Shown piece after piece: positions 56,183-64,000 of a DNA stretch of 64,000 nucleotides (positions within the stretch are counted from its first letter, which is position 1; each line of letters starts with the position of its first letter). Position numbers and translations under genes: made by a program. This DNA is from Sordariomycetes sp. S80-01Y. Taxonomy: Eukaryota > Ascomycota > Sordariomycetes. Under the pieces are notes generated by a model. That model was not told the DNA's origin and did not search any database. It saw only the letters and a list, made by a program, of their open reading frames with translations. Location: the NCBI GenBank assembly GCA_037042185.1, contig JAXQJY010000027.1, positions 248,001 to 312,000 of the forward strand, read 5' to 3'.

Positions 56183-57475
56183 GTTGACGATGCTTATGTT
56201 GTCTGGGTGGGTGGAGGTGATGTAAATCTCGTTGTGATTATTATGTGGAAATCTCTTGTCGTCTGTTGTCTGTAGCTGAGGAGGGAAAGCTTGCCCCTTT
56301 ATACATAGATGCCACCAAGACCTTGAGCCATTCGTCCCATGATGCAACCCGGAAGCGGCCCTCAGACCTGCCACTAAAGTCTTACCTGAGTAACATCGCG
56401 GCTCAAGAAGACTACATCATGAAAGGACAAGCCGGGCCAAGCTCCATCCTCCCCCAGCTTCGCCCAGCTCCCGGCAAGCGAGGCGAGTGGCAGAGCTGCC
56501 GACGCGCCAAGACCCCGGCTGTCGATCCCGACCCGATTCCTCGTGTTGGACCACCGCGACGTCACTGGGTTCTTCCAGGACTAAGGTGTGAAGGGACATC
56601 TGCGGGATTCCTACGTATGCCGAGTCGGTGTGGTTGCGGCTTGAGCTTCGTGATGCTGCGCTGCTGGCCGGTGATGGCCAAGACGGCGTTGACGTGCGGG
56701 ACGTCGGCACATAGGATGAACTGGGCCAAGGGCAGACTACGTCGTGTAGTCTATTCGGATTTCCCAGGTGGGCTAGTTTATGCGAACAGGTCCGCTTAGC
56801 CTGCTAAGTCCTGTCCGTCAGACCGCAGCTATCGCCTTGGCAGGCTCACCCTAGGTCAGCCCATGAGGCGAGGCGGTCCAGCTGAAGATCGAGAGTGCAT
56901 TCTAATTAAAGGAAGGATCAATTCCGGCCAGGGCGAAGAACATCTAAGAAGGCTTGATGCAATAGGGTTCGATTGTTCATGACGGCAACACCTCTAAGCC
57001 TTCACTGCTTTGGCCCTACCCTGTACTGTTGTGTACACCAAGTTTGCTCAACTGGAAGGGTCTCAAAGAATGCATAGGTCAATAAGGTTGCTTTAGAGTT
57101 AATCCAAGAAGAACGAGAGATGATCTCGGGTAGATTCACTTCGCCAGTGACACCAGAAGAGCGCTACTGCTTGCGTGTTCGCTTGAAGTAGGCGTAGTTG
57201 AGTCGGGTATCTGACAGACTAGGTGATCGTATCGTTCCCACACACGCCCACAAACAAACACGGGTAATGTATGCCCGATTGCTTCGGAATTGAAAAGTCG
57301 TCTTGGTAATTGCCAAGTTGCGTGATGGCTGTCGCGAGCCAAGGCCTTGCTGAGTGAAGAGCCGGGCCAGACTAACGGATCAGTACCAACTTCAAACCGA
57401 CCCGTGTTACGCGATTCCCTCACAGCCCGTATGGCTGGCTGGCATTGGGTTCCATCACCTACCGCCAGCTTGAGC
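56183..57475. other. Divergent intergenic region (1.3 kb)
   Basis: Promoters of the small secreted protein (minus) and the kinase (plus). Open frames at 56245-56799 (plus) and 57136-57549 (minus) have no support. Confidence 0.5.
56297..56303 (-). promoter_or_regulatory. TATA-like box of the small secreted protein gene
   Basis: TATAAAG on the minus strand, 115 bases upstream of the ATG at 56182. Confidence 0.5.
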
Positions 57476-58904
57476 ATGCAATCGCTTCCATATCGCTCAT
57501 TCAGATGGATAAGCCCAGGTCCGCAGTCTTTAGTGACTGCCGCCAGCACCTTTCGTGTACTCCGATGGACGCGCCGACGCGCTGTTGCAACGCATGTGGC
57601 GCGTTATGAGCACATCAGCGACGTCGAACGCCTAGATGGTCATCGACCCGGCGGTTATCACCCAGTCCGATTGAACGATAGGCTCCACGGACGATACTCG
57701 ATTGTTGAGAAGCTCGGGCACGGGTCCTACTCCACGATCTGGCTCGCACGAGACGAAAGACTGGACAGATACGTGGCGGTCAAGATTGGCATCGCGGACT
57801 GCAGCTCCAAAGAAGCCCAGACCCTGGAACATGTTTTGGAATCTTCAAAAAATGATTTGGGCCACCCTCTCATCGCCCCCGTTTATGAGCGATTCAGGCT
57901 CAGAGGACCCAACGGGACGCAACCGTGCCTGGTCACTACGCCGGCCCGATGCAGTCTCGTCGAGGCTCTCGATGACTACGATATGTTCCCGCTTGATGCG
58001 GCTAGGTCTCTCGCTGCCCAGCTTGTCATGGCTGTGGCTCGCGTACATAAGGCGGGATTCGTCCGCGGAGGCCAGTTGTATCCGCATCGTCACCTCGAGA
58101 TGTCGCTAACGCCTCCTAGACATCCACCTCGGCAACCTGCTCCTCCAGCTTCCGGGTCAAGGAATTGACAAGCTGATTGTCCAAGAGCTATGCAAGAGGC
58201 ATGGGGACCCCCGGTCAGAGTCTGTGGTTAGGGCCGACAGGCAACCCATTGCCTCACCGTCAGTCCCAGCAAATGTCTACATCCCAGCTTGGCTCGGAAA
58301 ATCAGCCGAGGAGGTCACCCTCTCTGAGGCCAAGCTCCTGCTTACCGACTTTGGTACGGCCTTCTCACCTGTTCACGAGACTCGGCTGCTGTCATTCACG
58401 CCTCGAAAGACGCGTCCGCCCGAAACGCGCTTCGACCCGACGACTCCCTTGTCGTACGCGTCCGACATATGGAGCCTCGGCTGCATCATCTGGGAAATTC
58501 TCGGCGTCAGACCCTTCCTCGATGTCTTTCTCCCAGAGGTGGACGACGTCACGGCAAATCAGATAGATGCTCTAGGCCCATTGCCAGATGAGTGGTGGAA
58601 GACCTGGGAGGGGAAGTGGAAGCGTTTCGCCGCCAATGGACAGCCTACGGAGGGCAGGCAGCCTTGGACTTTTGACCAGCGATTCCAGGACTCAATACAG
58701 ACGCCCAGACGACGCAGAAAGCAAGACACCATGGACGAGAGAGAGAGCAAGGCATTCTGCGGTATGATCAAGGACATCTTGAAGTTCAGGCTAGAAGAGC
58801 GGCCAGCCGCGGAGGACGTGCTGCGGAGCCAGTGGATCACTGCGTGGGCGATGGGCGATGTTGAGAAGACCTGGGGGCCCAGAGACTGGATTTCCCAGCC
58901 ATGA
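57476..58904 (+). CDS. SRPK-like serine/threonine protein kinase
   Basis: Exons 57476..58070 and 58120..58904 give 459 residues from the ATG chosen here; in-frame ATGs at 57347 and 57431 are possible. The first 45 or so residues are basic and organelle-like. GYHPVRLNDRLHGRY precedes the glycine loop LGHGSYSTIWLARD, the VAVKI lysine follows, then FVRGDIHLGN (catalytic loop with Asp), the DFG motif in LLTDFGTAF and the peptide-binding RPPE. The large insert between catalytic loop and DFG is typical of SRPKs, which phosphorylate RS-rich proteins. The intron starts with GC (GAG|GCCAGT) and ends TCCTAG with a GCTAAC branch site; no GT donor keeps the catalytic Asp. Fungal genomes hold many such divergent kinases, so the target is unknown. 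Confidence 0.8.
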
Positions 58905-59058
58905 AGGGTGCTTATGTGCACCTGTACTGCGATACTAGTTCCAGTGAGCGGCGCTCCGGGCTGGAAACATGGTAGGCCGAGTTGTGCATCAAAAGGAGGA
59001 TTATGCTTGGAATTGCACTAAGTAGGCTAAATCAGACGTCGGCTCAGAGCGTCACACA

Positions 59059-60397
59059 TCAAGTCAGCGACGACCGCGCAGGGAAGAGAGCCGTCTCATC
59101 CTCGTTCGGTACTCTGACCCATGCTCCCCCGACGTGCGCGTGCGTTGTCCGCGAAAGGTCGTCCGTCACGGCGATCCCGCTCCGCCTCGGGCCCAAGGTC
59201 CGCCCTCCGGTGATCTGGGTGCTGATGCTGCCCTGTTCCCTTGGCCGCAGGCCCCACGTTCCGTCTTGGATGTAGCACCCTCGCGTATTCTCGGGCGGAG
59301 AAGGAGTGCTGAAGCCGGGGAAGAAGTAGCTGTAGGTGGGCAGCGATGAGCAGAGGAGACCCATGGTTAGCTCGACCGTCGATATCACCCTCAGCGAGAG
59401 GGCGTTGGCTGTGGAAGTCAGTCTCAAGTTTTCAAGTTTATTTACGGATACCCACCTCCCATACCACTGGGGTTGGTCCCTTTCAGCGCGAACGCGAAAC
59501 GAATGATGCCAGTCGCACAGGCCCTGGAGTCGTGACTGTCAGAATTTACTTCGTCCACAACAGGCTGGCACAGGACACTCACGCCGCTCCAAGTGAAAAA
59601 GCCAGAACCACAATTCTTTGCTTCCTCTTGTTAAGCCCCAGCCTCAAGACCATCGGCACGGGAATTGCCAGCACCGCAAAGCCACCCACTACGTCCAGCC
59701 CCGTCATCACCACCACAAAGGGGGTATACGCCAGACACCAACCTCCGGGGATGCCCGGGTTCCACAAAGATGCCAACGGTATGCAGCGGAGATTATTCAC
59801 CACTATAGATGCGATGGCCCAAACTATCGTGTAAGAGGAAATCGCAAGGAGGCACCGTCGGAAATTTCGTGATCTGAACATCGCGTCGTACAGGGCGAGG
59901 ATGCTGAGTTTCAGAAACGCCATGCAAGACGCGTAGGCATTTCCGTCGATCAAGGAGAGCTTTTAAACGCGGTAAGCATACTGATCAAAGAAGCAATGTC
60001 TCGTTGCTCGGAAGAAGAGACGTAAGTCTCGTCCGCCAGGCCGTGGATAGACTCACAATGCTCATCATTCTTGTGTCAGTTCCGTTGGACCCTTCAGCAT
60101 ACTGGGCAACTAGTCCGAATGAGATGTCGTAAAGCAGCATAAAGCACTAGTGTTGCCGTCAGCGCGGGACCTCTCTCTGCTTCTCAGTGTACATACAACA
60201 CCCATGAGGAAAATCCAGTCGTCGACAGCAAGCCTCTTTCGAGCAGACAGCCGCACGTAAAAGCGAAGGAAGCTTATGCCGAGAACTGTGACGCCGCAAG
60301 CAACAGTGCATGCTATTATGGCTGGGGTATATGACTCGTCGATGGCCTCATCCTCCGTGTGGGCGTGCTGACCGTCACTTGTACGCGGCGACGCCAT
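59059..60397 (-). CDS. Rhodopsin-like integral membrane protein (second copy of the family)
   Basis: Exons 60197..60397, 60057..60146, 59583..59959, 59456..59523 and 59059..59408 give 361 residues from ATG 60397; an in-frame ATG at 60532 would add 45 residues before helix 1. Landmarks: helix 1 IACTVACGVTVLGISFLRFYVR, RLAVDDWIFLMGV, SLIDGNAYASCMAFLKLSIL, LRCIPLASLWN with GWC, DVVGGFAVLAIPVPMV in helix 5 and STVELTMGLLCSSLP in helix 7. This order matches the fungal rhodopsin-domain/PTH11-related family. The C-terminal tail of about 85 residues contains TQITGGR and many charged residues. It shares family but little sequence with the gene at 21.4 kb, so they are not recent duplicates. Confidence 0.83.
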
Positions 60398-61608
60398 AAG
60401 ATCTGTTGGATGCTGCCAGAGCACACCCTTGAATAACTGCGAGCCAGCGCTTTGAGGAGAACAGTGCTCTAAATATTGACCATTGGAATGCACGAAAGAG
60501 CCATCAGGCAGGCCGGGCTGAATGAGATCCACAGCAGGGGTTCACGTCCAGCGTAACCCTTATGAAACGAATGTAACGCGAGTGAAGAAGATGGAAAGCG
60601 GGACTCGAAAGCCAGGGACCAGCAGATATTCAACTTGCAAGCGTGGCAAAAGAGTCGTCTTCCCCATGCCATGCTGTCGGGACCGTCGAGCAATCTCGAT
60701 AGCCGACCACGCGCTCATTTAGAGTGATCGGCGAAGGGTGCGAGAGTGTGATTCATTACCTGGTCCAATGAAGTCGAAAGATGCAGAAGATCCATACTGG
60801 GATTGAACCCTGGCGTCGATCACCAGTAGTGGCTACGTTCTAGTACGGGGCGCAATGCATAGGCGCGGGCTCCTGAAACAGCCACCGGCTTGGTCAGACA
60901 CTCAGCCTCCGATACATTGCCGGAACCAATGGATTCTCTATAGATCTACTTGAAGAAAAACGTGGCTGCTCTGCTCTTGTTCCAGATCAACGGTGTAACA
61001 GTGCTGGCGGCCGTAAAGGATGTGTCTATGACTACAGGTTGCACTCGCAAAAGACCAACGCGCAAGTTTCCCAAGCAATCATTAAGCTTAAAGAATGGGG
61101 GCTCGATCACGCTCGTTAGGTGGATCTCTCGTTGTGATCTGCGACCTCGTTGTAGCCCCCGTCTGTAAGCGGAGCAGCCCCAACATGCGGCCTTCATGTG
61201 ATCCTAAGCCGCCCCCAAATTTGTCCCCTAAGCGTAGCCGGAGCACGGCCAATAGGATTGTGATCTAAAAGGGACGTATGAGAATGGTCCACGCTCAAGC
61301 CCGGAGCCTAGTCCGGTATTCAACGACCCGTGGGAGCACACCCGCGGGGGGCACGCTTCCTACCACTATGTAGGATTTTGGCACTCAAGTATGACGATTA
61401 CCTAGGCTAACACCAACAATTCTATGTACTGCGAAGTCTAAATGGACGACCTGTCTTATTTATGCTCCAGCTAATACGAGGCCGAACGCCACACGACAAG
61501 GGGAAAGGATGTCTACCTTGCTCTACAAAGGCATTGTATGTGTGCTGAGCATTCGCCCTGTCGCAGGTAAAGTCTGGAGCATACATCTATTTGATCCATG
61601 ACAATGAA
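60398..61608. other. Intergenic (1.2 kb)
   Basis: Promoter side of the rhodopsin-like gene and 3' side of the SDR. A tRNA-like T-loop word on the minus strand near 60,800 does not fold into a tRNA (see rejected items). Nothing supported. Confidence 0.5.
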
Positions 61609-62595
61609 CTACTGGTAAGGCTTCGTCACATCCTCACACCAATCCCAAAGCTTGCTGGGAAGCCCCTCATCAATGGACCTTTTAATATCGTCCCGCAACA
61701 ATTCAGTACCATCTCTCCCCCAAGGCATCACATATGATATGCCCTTATCGGCGGTAATATCTTCACTCCAACCGCTGTACAGCTCAGTATACGCCCCATA
61801 AATAGCAGGATAGAGAATGTATCCGGCCAACTTCATCATGAGGCCTTTCGAGTGTCGCTGAAGCTCGGTTTGCAGATTTCCAGGGTTAAAGGACACGCTG
61901 ACGATACCTTCCGAGCCGAAAAGCTCTTGCGTTTTGATCGCGAAGAAGACGTTGGCAGCCTTTGTCTGTGCGTAGTTCGTCTCCTGACTGTCGAAGACTT
62001 TCGGACCATCCTTGGCGGTCAAAACCACGCCACCAGTCGGAGAAAGAACCTGAATCCCCACGCTCGCGGCCCAAAGGACCCTGACCGTGTTAGGTGGTGA
62101 GGTCTTGGCAGTCTCGACAAGGGTTGGCATGAGGAGCTTGGTGAGCAGGAAGGGCCCGATTATGTTTGTCCCCATTTGCATATCGTGTCCTTGCTCTGTC
62201 TTGGTTCCCTTGGGAGGGAACATAACGCCTGCATTGTTGACAAGAACGTCGAGACGAGATTCGCGAGCCCGGAAGATCTCTACGGCGGGCTTGATCGTTG
62301 TCAGGTCGTTTAAGTCGAGAAGCAGAAATTCGAGGCGACCGCTCGAGGATGGGTGGTTTTCCTTGATCTGACGAATTGCTTCCTGAGCTTTGGGCTCGCT
62401 GCGCCCGGCGATATATACGGCGGCATGTTTGGCGTAAAGGATTGAAGCTAATTCTTTGCCGACCCCGGCGTACCCGCCAGTGATGATGTGAACCTTGCCG
62501 TGTTGATCGGCTAGGTTCTTCTCCGTCAGGGCAGGGGCTGGGATGCGAAACGACTGCGTAAAGAACGCCTTCGACAAGGCATTAGACATCGTCAA
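61609..62595 (-). CDS. Short-chain dehydrogenase/reductase (retinol-dehydrogenase/WWOX-like)
   Basis: Single exon of 328 residues. The cofactor motif TGGYAGVG starts near residue 39, AGRSEPKAQEA follows (Arg suggests NADP preference), NNAGVMFPP is the NAG block, and YAQTKAA supplies the catalytic Tyr and Lys. PGNLQTEL comes after the active site. Length and the N-terminal extension before the Rossmann fold (about 35 residues) fit the extended retinol-dehydrogenase-like group common in fungi. Substrate unknown. Two in-frame start codons near the 5' end (codons 1 and 3) are equivalent. Confidence 0.92.
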   Translation of the reverse strand: MTMSNALSKAFFTQSFRIPAPALTEKNLADQHGKVHIITGGYAGVGKELASILYAKHAAVYIAGRSEPKAQEAIRQIKENHPSSSGRLEFLLLDLNDLTTIKPAVEIFRARESRLDVLVNNAGVMFPPKGTKTEQGHDMQMGTNIIGPFLLTKLLMPTLVETAKTSPPNTVRVLWAASVGIQVLSPTGGVVLTAKDGPKVFDSQETNYAQTKAANVFFAIKTQELFGSEGIVSVSFNPGNLQTELQRHSKGLMMKLAGYILYPAIYGAYTELYSGWSEDITADKGISYVMPWGRDGTELLRDDIKRSIDEGLPSKLWDWCEDVTKPYQ

Positions 62596-63230
62596 AGGGA
62601 AATAATAGCTGTATTCCGGTGATGAAGAGAGATATCTAAGCTCCGAGAGCAGGCGTGGGAGTCTTTATGGGTCTTCAGGAAGAGGTGTGGCGGTCAAGGG
62701 GGACAAAAGGAAAAGGCAGAACAGCCTGGACGTCATGATCAGCATCATAGAAGAATCGCCATTCGGTAACTACGTCGTGGAATGCTTTTGCGAAAGGAAG
62801 TCTGTCGCCGACACTGGCGATTTCACTAGCCCTAGACAGTACTAGCCCGTTGGTGGTAGCTCTGGCCTAATGCAGGCGAAGCGGTCATTTCCTTAAGTCC
62901 AGTAAGTCCGACACTTCATGCATGTGGAGTTGTATCTGAGAGCATCCAAGACACCCGGATGATGCATCGATCAAAGCTGCCATCGCGTCGAAACCCGCGG
63001 CAGTGTCTTAAAACATCCGGAGTTCGTCATTCCCGCTCCCCCGGGGTAGAGTTTAGAATTGAATTGGATTGAACGGCAAATGATTTAAGGTTCCAGCTAC
63101 TATTCCTAAAATATACGTGACGCACTCCGTAGGTGGTGCATAGAACCAACCGCACCTGTCACCAGGGCTCATTTTCGTGGCTTGACTCGTCCACTGCATT
63201 CGTTGGGCTCTGAAGAAATGCATTGCCGTG
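62596..63230. other. SDR promoter region
   Basis: 635 bases between the SDR start and the end of the CorA-like gene. Nothing else seen. Confidence 0.5.
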
Positions 63231-64000
63231 TCATCCAATGTTGCCCAAGCTGTCCATGGTTTCGCGCTTGTCGATTCCACCGAAAGGCCTTGAGTGAGGT
63301 AACCTCCTTTTCAGGTTACCCTGCCTCTGCACCTCGGCATCGTTCGTCCCCGGACGGACACTGCGCATCTTCGTCGAGAGCCACTCTGAGATCTCGTCGC
63401 CCTTATATCCATAGACCATAGCGGTAAGAAGGACAAAGGCGGTGATGGGCAGCGACGTGGCCCAAAATATGCTTTGGTCCCATTTCAGCCCGTCCACATC
63501 CGTAGTGTTCATCCCGAGGAATGTGGAAACAAAGGAGAGGGGAAGGAAGAAAAGAGTCACGATTGTGAATACCCGAATAGCCTTCCCGTGGTCCTCCTCC
63601 AAGACCTCGATAGCTTGCTTCACCTGCTCCTTGAGAGCGGTCGATTTGTGCTGCAGGATCTGCACTTCTTTAGATTGCTGGTCGATGTGCGCCCTCTGGT
63701 GTTGCGCTTCCATCTTTTGACGTGCAAACGTTTTCTCTCGATCTTCGTCAGACTTTCTGAAGCTTTCGGGGGACGTGAGGTACAGAACGTCGTCTAGCAG
63801 CTTTCCCTGAGCCTCGAGAAGTCGTCCGAGGGCCGCGAGCTCTTCCTCAAAAGCGTATATGTCAAGGAACACCCGTCTGCTAGGACGATTGTAGCATCGG
63901 AAACTCAGCTGAGACACATACTGTCTATACACGTCGATGAAATGCGGCTGATTCGCATTGATCTCTCCATGGACTTGTGGTCCCGGTAACACTGGCAATG
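63231..64000 (-). CDS. CorA-type Mg2+ channel, C-terminal part (5' partial)
   Basis: The frame is open to the right edge, so the N-terminus lies outside the window; about 255 residues are visible. A long charged helix (EEELAALGRLLEAQGK through KSTALKEQVKQAIEVLEED) leads into two hydrophobic helices. The first ends FVSTFLGMNT, containing the Gly-Met-Asn selectivity motif of CorA channels; the second is FWATSLPITAFVLLTAMVYGY. A basic tail follows. CorA pentamers pass Mg2+ through the pore lined by the first helix, with the last helix lining the outside. Fungal members of this divergent group often carry extra N-terminal domains, which cannot be judged here. Confidence 0.88.
   Translation of the reverse strand, partial: LPVLPGPQVHGEINANQPHFIDVYRQYVSQLSFRCYNRPSRRVFLDIYAFEEELAALGRLLEAQGKLLDDVLYLTSPESFRKSDEDREKTFARQKMEAQHQRAHIDQQSKEVQILQHKSTALKEQVKQAIEVLEEDHGKAIRVFTIVTLFFLPLSFVSTFLGMNTTDVDGLKWDQSIFWATSLPITAFVLLTAMVYGYKGDEISEWLSTKMRSVRPGTNDAEVQRQGNLKRRLPHSRPFGGIDKRETMDSLGNIG

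Noticed and set aside
60781-60900. tRNA-like T-loop word (GGTTCAATCC) on the minus strand
   Set aside because: The T-stem has only two matching pairs, the anticodon-like stem closes a five-base loop and no matching acceptor stem is found, so no cloverleaf forms.

Overview
The window is nuclear DNA of a filamentous ascomycete (Pezizomycotina, most likely a sordariomycete-type genome). The evidence is short GT-AG introns of about 45-100 bases in most genes, a class II hydrophobin, a PNP-NACHT-ankyrin NLR, GH5_7 mannanase and GH67 alpha-glucuronidase, a XlnR/AraR-type zinc-cluster regulator and an AzgA purine transporter. I resolve 27 protein genes, most of them complete; the first and last run off the window edges. 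No tRNA, rRNA, CRISPR array or intact transposon was seen.

Region by region. 1-3300: 3' part of an NLR immune/incompatibility receptor with ten very similar ankyrin repeats and a one-base frame break in an A8 run. 4.3-9.3 kb: an FAD monooxygenase and a GT34 Golgi glycosyltransferase, set in gene-poor DNA; 9.3-13.6 kb is the longest gene-free stretch and holds protein-like fragments in shifting frames. 13.6-23 kb: sugar transporter, LOR/tubby-like protein, SDR, ComA-like phosphosulfolactate synthase homologue, secreted tyrosinase and a seven-helix rhodopsin-like membrane protein. 23.3-37.5 kb: a hemicellulose-flavoured block with secreted GH5_7 mannanase, epoxide hydrolase, secreted GH67 alpha-glucuronidase (with a GGCTAAA XlnR-type box in its promoter), FMO-type monooxygenase, CRAL-TRIO lipid-binding protein and a XlnR/AraR-like activator. 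38.8-51.3 kb: a 7-TM protein with a Gln/Tyr-rich tail, secreted RNase T2, a Dal5/pantothenate-type transporter, two 2OG-Fe(II) oxygenases flanking a class II hydrophobin, and an AzgA-type purine permease. 51.3-54.3 kb is gene-free with several low-complexity tracts. 54.3-64 kb: a disordered Arg/Pro/Asp-rich protein, a small secreted cysteine-containing protein, an SRPK-like kinase (apparent GC-AG intron), a second rhodopsin-like membrane protein, an SDR and the C-terminal part of a CorA-type channel.

How the genes fit together. The clearest functional grouping is plant-wall polysaccharide breakdown: xylan side-chain removal (GH67), mannan backbone cleavage (GH5_7) and a pathway-type regulator within 14 kb, with a hexose-family transporter further upstream. 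Surface and host/environment functions (hydrophobin, tyrosinase, RNase T2, small secreted protein, rhodopsin-like receptors, NLR) are scattered between. No backbone enzyme of a secondary-metabolite cluster is present. Exon structures were set by hand from splice signals, reading frame and family conservation; several genes need tiny exons (11, 14 and 15 bases) for their conserved motifs to be intact.
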